This document shows, in pieces, positions 7,057 to 14,592 of a DNA stretch of 63,576 bases. A program made the translations under genes and the position numbers. This DNA comes from Oscillibacter sp. (GTDB lineage: Bacteria > Bacillota > Clostridia > Oscillospirales > Oscillospiraceae): positions 1-63,576 of the forward strand of contig JAAWLO010000005.1 in assembly GCA_022797935.1 (NCBI GenBank), in the 5' to 3' direction. The first letter of the stretch is position 1; the number at the start of each line of letters is the position of its first letter. Under the pieces are notes generated by a model. That model was not told the origin of the DNA and ran no database searches. It was given only the letters and a program-made list of their open reading frames with translations.

Positions 7057-7531
7057 AGGCTTCTGCCTCCTTCAGTTTGATTTTCAGCTGTCCCCTGGCC
7101 CGCAGGAGCCAGGTCTGGACGGTGGACGCTTTGGCCCCCAGGGCGGAGGCAATTTCCTTGACGGCGTAGCCCTCGTAATAGTGGAGGTATATGGCCGCCC
7201 GGTACTTGGGGGGCAGGGCCATCACCTGCCGGAACAGTTCTGTCTGAACAGGCTGGTCAAATGCCGCAGCCTCTTCCGCCTCGTCCAGGGGACCGGTCCT
7301 CCGCCGCCAGGGAGAGCGGAGCAGTTTCCGGCACTCGTTGGCCGCCACGCGGAACAGCCAGTGCTTCTCATGGTCCGCCGACTCGAAGTCCTTGGGCTCC
7401 ACGTAGAGCTTCAGCAGAGCTTCCTGCATCACGTCCTCCGCGTCCGCCCGGTTCTTCAGGTAGCTGTAGGCCAAGCGGAACACCGTGTCGGCGTATGCCT
7501 CCACCAGTTCCTCAAACCGCTGGTCTGTCAA
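7049..7531 (-). CDS. ECF-type RNA polymerase sigma factor
   Basis: This 160-residue protein is a group IV (ECF) sigma factor. Region 2 is clear in YADTVFRLAYSYLKNRADAEDVMQEALLKLY (the quoted family core is AEDVMQEALLKLY). Region 4 is LPPKYRAAIYLHYYEGYAVKEIA followed by the HTH segment ALGAKASTVQTWLLRARGQLK. It redirects RNA polymerase to a small regulon, probably including its own operon with the overlapping anti-sigma gene. Translation begins at an ATG near a GGAGGTGAG site. The upstream 120 bases hold short inverted repeats (GAAGGGCCCTTC) before repeat copy B. Confidence 0.9.
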   Translation of the reverse strand: MTDQRFEELVEAYADTVFRLAYSYLKNRADAEDVMQEALLKLYVEPKDFESADHEKHWLFRVAANECRKLLRSPWRRRTGPLDEAEEAAAFDQPVQTELFRQVMALPPKYRAAIYLHYYEGYAVKEIASALGAKASTVQTWLLRARGQLKIKLKEAEAYD

Positions 7532-7649
7532 TGCGTCTCACCTCCTTTGGAATTGGTTTGGAAGGGCCCTTCTGTAGGGTATATCCCTCAGCGGCGGAAA
7601 AAATCCCAGCGCTTCGGCTTTTTGGAAAAAATTTTTTCCGGACAGGACT

Positions 7650-7814
7650 TAGAGTTTATTTGAAAACCGGCGGAATGCCGGATTGGGGCAGGTTTTTTTG
7701 TCAGGCAAGGCAATTGGACGCAGGAATCCTGGCGGATTTCAAGTCCAATCAACGCAGTCCTGGCGAAAAAAGATGCTCTAAGACGGCGTTTTGACAGTTT
7801 TCAAACAGACTCTA
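7650..7814. repeat. Palindromic dispersed repeat, copy B (165 bp)
   Basis: This copy starts TAGAGTTTATTTGAAAA and ends TTTTCAAACAGACTCTA, the same length as copy A with the same internal blocks (GGAATGCCGGATTGGGGCA, CAATTGGACGCAGGAATCC). The terminal bases differ from copies A and C, but the two ends have kept partial complementarity with each other. Its right end supplies the TAG stop codon of the minus-strand DUF2178-like gene. Confidence 0.85.
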
Positions 7815-8255
7815 GAACTGCTTTTTCAGCCTCCGGTAGAACCAGAGGCCCGCCAGCCACTGCAGCAGCACATAGAACCCCAGGAAGACCACGGCCCATC
7901 GGGTCTGGGCGAGGCCGAACACCTCCAGTCCGGACAGCACCAGCAGGGCCAGCACCCCTACCGCCAGGCCGAAGAGGTAGGCATAGCGCCCGGAGCGGTC
8001 CCGGAGCCGGATGTTCCGCTCGTCGTGAAACTCGATTTGTTCCAGTTCTCTCCGCTCGGCATAGGCGGCGGCGTTTTCCGGGCGGGTCCATTTCCAATAT
8101 TGGAACAGCTGCACCAAGCCGTTGAGCAGCAGGCCGAAGCCCATGCCCCACAGCACGCCCACAGGCCGGGAAGCCGGCAGAAGCCAGCCTCCCAGGAAGC
8201 AGAGAAGACCCAGGGCCATCGTCCCCAGACTCCACCAGAGGTTACTTTTTTTCAT
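7812..8255 (-). CDS. Four-helix membrane protein, DUF2178-like
   Basis: This 147-residue protein has four predicted transmembrane helices, at roughly residues 8-26, 33-50, 91-108 and 115-135. A conserved soluble loop in the middle (ELEQIEFHDERNIRLRDRSGRYAY) is typical of the small membrane proteins usually paired with a YozG-type XRE regulator. Its start overlaps the XRE gene by 14 bases, so the two are co-transcribed. The stop codon TAG is formed by the terminal bases of repeat copy B. The function of the family is not established. Confidence 0.7.
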   Translation of the reverse strand: MKKSNLWWSLGTMALGLLCFLGGWLLPASRPVGVLWGMGFGLLLNGLVQLFQYWKWTRPENAAAYAERRELEQIEFHDERNIRLRDRSGRYAYLFGLAVGVLALLVLSGLEVFGLAQTRWAVVFLGFYVLLQWLAGLWFYRRLKKQF

Positions 8256-8457
8256 CGGAATCGCTCCTTTCCCAGATAAAAATATCTTCGATGTTCAGAC
8301 CGAAAAAGTCTGAGATGACGAAAGCCAGCTCCAGCGATGGGCTGTAGCGCCCGGTCTCTATGGAGCTCACGGTCTGCCGGGACACCCGGATGGCCCGGGC
8401 AAATTCCTCCTGCCGGAGGCCCCGGCTCTTTCGCAGTTCTTCCACGCGGTTCTTCAT
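8242..8457 (-). CDS. Small XRE-family regulator, YozG-like
   Basis: This 71-residue protein is essentially one Cro/C1 helix-turn-helix: LRKSRGLRQEEFARAIRVSR then QTVSSIETGRYSPSLELA and FFGLNIEDIFIWE. Such stand-alone regulators control an adjacent membrane protein gene, here the DUF2178-like gene it overlaps by 14 bases. Two matching 16-bp palindromes flank its promoter, strongly suggesting autorepression. No ligand domain is present. Confidence 0.85.
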   Translation of the reverse strand: MKNRVEELRKSRGLRQEEFARAIRVSRQTVSSIETGRYSPSLELAFVISDFFGLNIEDIFIWERSDSDEKK

Positions 8458-8530
8458 AACGCCTCCTTCGCGCCGTCTGCATGGTGGGGAGAATGGGAAG
8501 GCCTTTCCGCCGGAGCGGCCGTCTCCGCTT

Positions 8531-8590
8531 GTAAAGGTTCCTTTACGTACAGCATAGCACTGCCCAAAACGTTTGTCAAGGGTCCTTTAC
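8531..8590 (-). promoter_or_regulatory. XRE/DUF2178 promoter with two flanking operators
   Basis: On the minus strand TTGACA (8574-8579) and TATGCT (8551-8556) are 17 bases apart. GTAAAGGTTCCTTTAC at 8531-8546 is a perfect palindrome just downstream of the -10. The related GTCAAGGGTCCTTTAC at 8575-8590 overlaps the -35. The sites are 44 bp apart, about four helical turns, which would suit cooperative binding by the XRE repressor. Confidence 0.7.
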
Positions 8591-8607
8591 AAAAAACCAC
8601 AAAAAAC

Positions 8608-8635
8608 GTCCCGAAACCGCTGCCGGTCTCGGGAC
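8608..8635 (-). terminator. Terminator of the maltose operon
   Basis: On the minus strand GTCCCGAGACCGG pairs with CGGTTTCGGGAC around a short loop, followed by GTTTTTTG. It lies 25 bases beyond the malQ stop codon. Confidence 0.85.
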
Positions 8636-8659
8636 ACCTTTGTCTGGGTTGGGGCGGGC

Positions 8660-10180
8660 TCAGGGTACTTCCGTCTCCCCGGCGGGGTTCAGCCGGCCAT
8701 ACCGTGCCGTCAGGGTGCGGATCTCCTCCTGGAGCTCCGGCGTCAGGTCTTCCTCTTGAACCCGCCAGAGCCAGTTGGTCCCCACGGTGGAGGGCTTGTT
8801 CATCCGGCAGCGGTTATCCAGACCCAAATAGTCCTGCAAGGGGATGACGCAGGCCCTGGCGGCGCTCCGGAACAGAAGGGAAATGAAGGATTTATGCAGC
8901 TCCTTTTGGGGCGTGTGGTGGTCGCAGAGGTAATCCCGGGCGGCCTGGCGCTCCTCCGGCGTGATGCTGCGGAACCAGCCAGCCAGGGTCTCATTGTCGT
9001 GGGTACCGGTATAAGCCACGCTGTTTTCCGGATAGTTGTGGGGCAGGTAGTCGTTGGCGGAACCGGTATCCCGGGCGTCGAAGGCGAATTCCAGCACCTT
9101 CATGCCGGGGAATCCGCTGTCCCGGACCAGCTGCCGCACGGAATCGGTGACATAGCCCAGGTCCTCGGCTATGACTTCGTGCCAGCCCAGGACCTCCTCC
9201 ACCCGGCGGAAGAGGTCTATGCCCGGTCCCTTCTCCCAATGGCCGTTGACCGCCGTGGTCTCGCCGCAGGGGACGGCATAGTATTCGTCAAAGCCCCGGA
9301 AGTGGTCAATCCGGGTGACGTCGTAGAGCTGGAAGCAGTGCGCCAGGCGGGACAGCCACCAGGCGTAGCCCGTCTCCTGATGGTAGTCCCAACGGTAGAG
9401 GGGGTTGCCCCACAGCTGGCCGCTGGCGGAGAATCCGTCCGGCGGAACGCCCGCCACCGCCGTGGGAAGATTTTCCCCGTCCAGCTGGAAGAGCTCCGGG
9501 TGGGCCCAGGCGTCGGCGCTGTCCATAGCCACATAGATGGGGATATCGCCAATCATCCGAATGCCCCGGCGGTTGGCGTAGTCCTTCAGGGCCCGCCACT
9601 GCCGGAAGAACTGAAACTGAAGATACTGCTGGAATTCTATGTCAAAATACAGTTCCCGGCGGTAGTAGTCCAAGGCGTTGTCCCAGCGCAGGCGGATGTC
9701 CTCCGCCCATTCCGTCCAGGGTGCGCCGCCGAAGCGGTCTTTTACGGCCATGAACAGGGCATAGTCGGGAAGCCACTGGCGCTGTTCTTCCAAAAAGGCC
9801 TGATACTCCGGATTCTCCGCAATCCGGCTGCGGGCATAGGCCTTTCGCAGAAGGGGATACCGGGCCTTGTACAGCTTCTCGTAGTCCACCCGGCCAGGGT
9901 CACGGCCAAAGTCCGCCGCCGCGCACTCCTCCTCCGTCAAAACGCCTTCTTTCACCAGAGCTTCCAGACTGATGAAGTAGGGATTTCCGGCAAAGGTGGA
10001 GAAGGACTGATAGGGCGAATCGCCATAGCTGGTCGGGCACAGAGGCAGAATCTGCCAATCGGTCTGCCCGGCTTCCCGGAGCCAGTCCACGAAGGCATAG
10101 GCGCTTTGGGAAAAGCAGCCAATGCCGTACCGGGACGGCAGGCTGGAGATGGGAAGCAGAATTCCTGCGGTTCTGTTCAT
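8660..10180 (-). CDS. malQ: 4-alpha-glucanotransferase (amylomaltase)
   Basis: MalQ is a cytoplasmic GH77 enzyme that transfers glucan chains between maltodextrins and releases glucose. The 506-residue length is normal. The N-terminus MNRTAGILLPISSLPSRYGIG and the following SYGDSPYQSFSTFAGNPYFIS are diagnostic. RIDHFRGF, EDLG and GTHDNETL are present, containing the catalytic Asp, the Glu and the transition-state Asp. I chose the ATG at 10180, behind GGAGG, over longer in-frame starts. The ATG overlaps the stop of the MapP-like gene (ATGA), and a strong terminator follows. In this operon it would process the maltose released by MapP. Confidence 0.95.
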   Translation of the reverse strand: MNRTAGILLPISSLPSRYGIGCFSQSAYAFVDWLREAGQTDWQILPLCPTSYGDSPYQSFSTFAGNPYFISLEALVKEGVLTEEECAAADFGRDPGRVDYEKLYKARYPLLRKAYARSRIAENPEYQAFLEEQRQWLPDYALFMAVKDRFGGAPWTEWAEDIRLRWDNALDYYRRELYFDIEFQQYLQFQFFRQWRALKDYANRRGIRMIGDIPIYVAMDSADAWAHPELFQLDGENLPTAVAGVPPDGFSASGQLWGNPLYRWDYHQETGYAWWLSRLAHCFQLYDVTRIDHFRGFDEYYAVPCGETTAVNGHWEKGPGIDLFRRVEEVLGWHEVIAEDLGYVTDSVRQLVRDSGFPGMKVLEFAFDARDTGSANDYLPHNYPENSVAYTGTHDNETLAGWFRSITPEERQAARDYLCDHHTPQKELHKSFISLLFRSAARACVIPLQDYLGLDNRCRMNKPSTVGTNWLWRVQEEDLTPELQEEIRTLTARYGRLNPAGETEVP

Positions 10181-11016
10181 AGTTCCTCCGTTTCCGCCAG
10201 GACGCCAAAATGGTCCGAGACTTTGGGGCGGTTTTTGCCGTTGAAGAGGACCTGGGAGCGCCGGACCCGGGGAGCGGCGCTGCACCAGATGTAATCCATG
10301 CGCATCATTTCCGGAGACGCACACGCATCCCGCCAGCCGTCAATAGGACCTTGTACGGTTCCGCCGCCGTCCCGCGTCTCCGCCAACTGATAAGTATCCT
10401 GCCAGCCGGAGGCCGCAATCCGGTCATAGCCCTGGCCCCGAATGTGGGCGGGGGCGTTGAAGTCCCCCAGCAGCCACACCGGACCTTGGGCCCGCTGCTC
10501 CGCCACGCCGCTTTCCAGACGGCTCCACTGATGGGCGAAGGGGTCCGCGTCTTCCCACCAGCCCAGATGGACCGAGTAAAACCAGTCCGGGCGGCCCTCC
10601 AGACGGGCGCCCAGGATTTTTCGGGTCCGCCAGTCCGCGTAGTCGTCCCGGGCGCTGGCCAGCAGGGCGCGGGTCTGGACCAAGGGCGCCGAGAGGCTGA
10701 GGAGGGCAAGACCCTCGTCGTATCGCTCATAGCCCCGCTTGACCGCCAGCCAGGTCCAGGAACAGGGGATACCGGCGGCGTGGAGGAGGCGGGCGGCGCC
10801 TGCGGCGTAGTTATCCCGGCGGAGGGGAATTCCGTGTCCGGGCGTAGAGAGGTATCCCGCCCGTCCCTGGGCGTCTATGGGCGGAGCGGTCCGGGTCTGG
10901 TTTACCTCCTGCAGGGCCACCAGGTCCGGACGCTCCTCCAGAAGTCCCTGGACAAAGGTCTCCAGGGCGGAAGCCTCTCCCTGGAGGCTGTGGGCGTTAA
11001 GGGTAAGCAGTTTCAT
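10177..11016 (-). CDS. mapP: Endonuclease/exonuclease/phosphatase-fold protein, probable maltose 6'-phosphate phosphatase
   Basis: This 279-residue protein has the metal-dependent EEP fold: NAHS near the start, LQEVNQ (catalytic Glu), SVHLGWW, GDFNAP, DYIW and SDHFGV, in that order. It lies between a maltose/glucose-type PTS gene and malQ. In Enterococcus the maltose 6'-phosphate phosphatase MapP is encoded beside the malT PTS (recalled from literature, fold class not checked). That makes dephosphorylation of imported maltose 6'-phosphate the most likely job (inference). I chose the ATG at 11016, which has a GAGGT site, over the GTG at 11025. It overlaps malQ by four bases. Confidence 0.72.
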   Translation of the reverse strand: MKLLTLNAHSLQGEASALETFVQGLLEERPDLVALQEVNQTRTAPPIDAQGRAGYLSTPGHGIPLRRDNYAAGAARLLHAAGIPCSWTWLAVKRGYERYDEGLALLSLSAPLVQTRALLASARDDYADWRTRKILGARLEGRPDWFYSVHLGWWEDADPFAHQWSRLESGVAEQRAQGPVWLLGDFNAPAHIRGQGYDRIAASGWQDTYQLAETRDGGGTVQGPIDGWRDACASPEMMRMDYIWCSAAPRVRRSQVLFNGKNRPKVSDHFGVLAETEEL

Positions 11017-11046
11017 TGCGGTCACCTCAAACGGGGCGGTCCCCGG

Positions 11047-13209
11047 TCAAAGAATGTCGTTGATATCGGATTTCAGCACGTCGGCTTTGGGGCCGTAGAT
11101 GGCCTGGATACCGTTGTCCTTCTTCACCAGGCCCAAAGCACCCTCGGCCTTCCACTCCGGCAGTTCGGCCACCTTGGCCGGGTCCTTCACCGTCACACGC
11201 AGGCGCGTCATGCAGGCGTCCACCAGGGTGATGTTCTCCCGGCCGCCCAGCAGGGCAATGATGCGCTCTGCCTGCCCGCCGCCGGACTTGCCGCCGGAGG
11301 CCTTTTCCGGCTCCTCGCCGCCTTCCTCCGTGTAATTGCCCAGGCGGCCCGGTGTGGCAAACTGAAATTTACCGATCATGAAGTAAGCCGCCAGATAGCC
11401 GATTGCCAGAAAAGCCGCGCAGCAGAGGACAAAGTTGAGAATGTCGCCGCCTAAGCCCGCTTTCAGGGACATGGGCACCCGGGTAAGGAATTCCAGGTTG
11501 CCGAAGGAGTGCAGCCGCAGGTCGATCACGCCGGCCATAGCAAAGGCACATCCCTGGAGCACAGCATAGACCACATAGAGCGGCAGGGCGCAGAACATAA
11601 ACATGAACTCCAGGGGCTCGGTCACACCGGTGAGGAATACCGCCAAAGCCGTGGAGAGAAACATGGAGCGGTAGTTCCGCCGCTTGCCGGGCTCCACCCG
11701 GCGGTACATGGCCAGAGTGATGCCCATCAGCAGGCCCGTAGCGCCGATCATCTGTCCCACCTTAAACCGGGCGGGAATTACCGTGGCCATCAGATTTTCG
11801 TAGGCGGCCAGATCACCGGCATCCTGGAAGTTGATAAGGTCCGTGACCCAGGCCAGCCACAGGGGGTCCTGGCCGAAGACTTCGGAACCCGCGTTAACGC
11901 CGGTTTGAATCAGGTACGTGCCGCCGAAGGAGGTGTAGTTCATGGGGATGGTCAGCATGTGGTGCAGGCCGAATGGCAGGAGGAGACGCTCCAGCGTGCC
12001 GTAAATGAAGGGCGCCAGCACCGGGGAGGTATCGGAGGAATTGGCAATCCAGATGCCAAAGGCGTTGATGCCGGACTGGACCATGGGCCACACCACCGCC
12101 ATCACCAGGGAGATGACAACTGAATAGGCGATAACCGCCAGGGGAACAAAGCGTTTGCCGTTAAAGAAGGCCAGGGCGTCCGGGAGCTTGCGGAAGTTGT
12201 AATATTTATTATACACCACTCCGCCTACAAATCCAGCGATAATTCCCACAAAAACGCCCATATTCAGCGCCGGGGCTCCCAGGACAGAGGTGAAGTAGTT
12301 TTCCACCAGCATTTCCTGGCCGAAAAACGAGCGGACCACCGCGCCCTCTTCCGCCAGCATGGCGCTGTTGACGCCGAAGACCGCGCCTGTGATGCAGTTG
12401 ATGAGAATGAAGGAAATGATGGCCGCAAACGCGCCGCCCGCCCGCTCTTTGGCCCAGGAACCGCCAATGGCAGCGGCGAAGAGGATGTGCAGGTTGTTGA
12501 TGATGGCCCAGCCTATGTTTTCCATCGTGCTGCCTATGGTCATCAGAACACGCAGGTCCGCGCCGCCCATCTGAAGCAGCTTGCCGAGACTGAGCATGAG
12601 TCCGGCGGCGGGCATGACGGCAATGACCGTCATCAGCACTTTGCCCAATTTCTGCAGGAAATCGAAGTTTATCCCCAGGCGCTTGCCAGTGTCCGCAGGC
12701 TTTCCGCTTTCCGCGGGGGCGGGTTCCGACGGCGCTTCCGGTGTGAGCGTGAGGAGGAGGTCACCCTGCCGGACCGTGCCGGAAGCCATTTCCAGAACCA
12801 TGCCCTCCGCGCCGTCACAGACCAGCACCGGAGTAATGGGGTTGATGGAGGCGTTCTCCAGCAGAGCCATGTCCACTTCCGCTACCAGATCACCGGCTTT
12901 GACCCTGTCGCCCTCCTTTACGTAGGATGTGAAGCCCTGGCCCTTCAGGCCCACCGTCTCCAGGCCGAAGTGGACCAGAATTTCCAGCCCGCTGTCGGAG
13001 GTGAAGCCATAGGCGTGTTTCGTCTCTGCTATGGAGGAAACTTCACCGTCTACGGGGCTGTAGATTTTTCCCTCCGAAGGGATCATTGCCAGACCGTCTC
13101 CCAGCACTTTCTGGGAGAACACCTCGTCCGGAACCTGCTCCAGGGGAACCGTTTGTCCGTTCATGGGAGCCAATACGGACCGTTTTGCGCTGCTGCTGAC
13201 CGCTTCCAT
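11047..13209 (-). CDS. malT: PTS transporter, glucose/maltose family, fused IIA-IIC-IIB
   Basis: This 720-residue membrane protein imports and phosphorylates a sugar. Residues about 15-150 are a Crr-type IIA domain (active His in LVHFGLETV). Residues about 180-590 are a glucose-superfamily IIC domain with around ten membrane helices (VMPAAGLMLSLGK, GVTEPLEFMFMF). The C-terminal 85 residues are IIB (phosphorylated Cys in VDACMTRLRV). The order IIA-IIC-IIB differs from the common IICBA and IIBCA. The companions mapP, malQ, malP and a MalR-like repressor point to maltose, though glucose remains possible. I chose the ATG at 13209 because AAAGGAG lies upstream of it. Confidence 0.82.
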   Translation of the reverse strand: MEAVSSSAKRSVLAPMNGQTVPLEQVPDEVFSQKVLGDGLAMIPSEGKIYSPVDGEVSSIAETKHAYGFTSDSGLEILVHFGLETVGLKGQGFTSYVKEGDRVKAGDLVAEVDMALLENASINPITPVLVCDGAEGMVLEMASGTVRQGDLLLTLTPEAPSEPAPAESGKPADTGKRLGINFDFLQKLGKVLMTVIAVMPAAGLMLSLGKLLQMGGADLRVLMTIGSTMENIGWAIINNLHILFAAAIGGSWAKERAGGAFAAIISFILINCITGAVFGVNSAMLAEEGAVVRSFFGQEMLVENYFTSVLGAPALNMGVFVGIIAGFVGGVVYNKYYNFRKLPDALAFFNGKRFVPLAVIAYSVVISLVMAVVWPMVQSGINAFGIWIANSSDTSPVLAPFIYGTLERLLLPFGLHHMLTIPMNYTSFGGTYLIQTGVNAGSEVFGQDPLWLAWVTDLINFQDAGDLAAYENLMATVIPARFKVGQMIGATGLLMGITLAMYRRVEPGKRRNYRSMFLSTALAVFLTGVTEPLEFMFMFCALPLYVVYAVLQGCAFAMAGVIDLRLHSFGNLEFLTRVPMSLKAGLGGDILNFVLCCAAFLAIGYLAAYFMIGKFQFATPGRLGNYTEEGGEEPEKASGGKSGGGQAERIIALLGGRENITLVDACMTRLRVTVKDPAKVAELPEWKAEGALGLVKKDNGIQAIYGPKADVLKSDINDIL

Positions 13210-13283
13210 TGTCTGAACTCCTTTCTGTTTGGGCGCTCCCGCGCAAATGCTGTGCAAATAGATGAAGTTTATTGCAGAAATCA

Positions 13284-13322
13284 TTGTGCAATTATATTAA
13301 CCTGTTTGCACAAACAATGCAA
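13284..13322 (-). promoter_or_regulatory. Operator-rich promoter region of the malT operon
   Basis: On the minus strand a TATAAT -10 (13291-13296) is bracketed by TTGTGCAA (13284-13291) and GTTTGCACAAAC (13304-13315), inverted forms of one half-site. The -35 is weak. A repressor bound here would cover the -10 and upstream region. The divergent MalR-like protein is the likely binder. Confidence 0.55.
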
Positions 13323-13444
13323 GACTCAAATGCGGTATCCCAGCAGTTTCTGTATTTCGCATAATTTTATACAGCAAAAATTGGTGATAATCACCGTTTT
13401 TAAAAGATTTTTTTTGGTGTTCCTGGGAGATTTACTGGTTTTGG

Positions 13445-13473
13445 TTGACGGGCCGCCGGAAATCCTGTATAAT
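13445..13473 (+). promoter_or_regulatory. Promoter of the MalR-like gene
   Basis: TTGACG at 13445-13450 is followed by a 17-base spacer and a perfect TATAAT at 13468-13473, about 55 bases before the ATG. Confidence 0.8.
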
Positions 13474-13527
13474 AAAATGCAATTATTCCTAAAATATTTC
13501 TTTCATTTTCTGAAAGGAAGTACCGTT

Positions 13528-14541
13528 ATGGCTATAACCATCAAAGAGGTGGCCGCCTTGGCCGGGGTGTCGCCCTCCACGGTCTCCCGGGTCTGCAACG
13601 ACCATCCCTCCATCAGCCAGGAGACCCGGGAACGAGTGCGGCAGGCCATGGCCCAGCTGAACTATGAGCCCTCGCCCTCTGCCGGCGCACCGGCCGGCCA
13701 GAGGCCGCGTCTGATTGGAACCATTCTGCCCCCGTCGCCCCGGATGACCTTCGAAAACCCCTTCTATCTGGAGACCCTGCGGGGCATCAGCCAATTCTGC
13801 AACCAGCGGCAGTATGTCCCCGCCGTCCTGACCGGCCAAGATGATGAGGAACTGCTCCGGGTCCTGCAAAACATGGCCCGCAGCGGCCAGATGGAGGGGG
13901 CCGTCGTGCTGTACTCCCGGACGGAAGACCATATTGTGGACTACCTCTGCGAGGCGGGGATTCTCTATGTGCTCATTGGAAAACCGCATCAGCTGGCGGC
14001 GCAGACCATCTGCATTGACAACGACAACCTTTTGGCCGGACGGGAAGCCACGGATTATCTCTACAGCCTGGGCCACCGGAAAATCGCCTATCTGGGCTGC
14101 GACGGCTCCTTCCTCTTCTCGGCGGACCGGAAATCCGGGTATCAGCTGGCGCTGCTCCAGCACGGTCTTCCGGCCAGACCGGAGTACTGCGTGGAAATGG
14201 AGGAGGACTCTGCGGTTCTGCGGCGGCTGCTGGAGCTGGAGGACCGTCCCACCGCCGCAGTGGTCAGCGACGATATTTTGGCCGCCGCCCTGGAGCGGGC
14301 CTGCATCCAGATGGGCCTGTCGGTGCCGGAGGACCTGTCCATCATCTCTTTCAACAACTCTCCCTTTGCACAGCTCACCTCTTTCCAGCTGACGTCTGTG
14401 GATGTCAACTCCTTCCAACTGGGTTTTGAGGCCGCCTCACAGCTCATCAACCATGTGGAAAATCCCAATCTGCGGGCGGCGAAAATCATTGTGCCCCACA
14501 GCATCGTGGAGCGAAACAGCTGCCGGAGGCTGGATTCTTGA
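13528..14541 (+). CDS. malR: LacI-family repressor, MalR-like
   Basis: This 337-residue LacI-family regulator has the N-terminal headpiece ITIKEVAALAGVSPSTVSRV (residues 3-22) with the hinge region before residue 65. A periplasmic-binding-protein-like ligand domain follows (GTILPPSPRMTFENPFYLETLRGIS, of which NPFYLETLRGIS is the MalR-like core; SDDILAAALE; LSIISFNNSPFAQL). It is transcribed divergently from the malT operon and convergently with malP, so both are plausible targets. AAGGAAG lies eight bases before the ATG. Assignment to maltose control rests on context and on resemblance to MalR proteins. Confidence 0.82.
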   Translation: MAITIKEVAALAGVSPSTVSRVCNDHPSISQETRERVRQAMAQLNYEPSPSAGAPAGQRPRLIGTILPPSPRMTFENPFYLETLRGISQFCNQRQYVPAVLTGQDDEELLRVLQNMARSGQMEGAVVLYSRTEDHIVDYLCEAGILYVLIGKPHQLAAQTICIDNDNLLAGREATDYLYSLGHRKIAYLGCDGSFLFSADRKSGYQLALLQHGLPARPEYCVEMEEDSAVLRRLLELEDRPTAAVVSDDILAAALERACIQMGLSVPEDLSIISFNNSPFAQLTSFQLTSVDVNSFQLGFEAASQLINHVENPNLRAAKIIVPHSIVERNSCRRLDS

Positions 14542-14544
14542 AAT

Positions 14545-14580
14545 AAACGCGCTGCGGAATGCCTCTTCCGCAGCGCGTTT
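14545..14580. terminator. Bidirectional terminator between malR and malP
   Basis: AAACGCGCTGCGGAA and TTCCGCAGCGCGTTT form a perfect 15-bp stem with a 6-base loop, followed by GTTTTTG on the plus strand. It separates two convergent genes. Confidence 0.92.
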
Positions 14581-14592
14581 GTTTTTGCGTCC

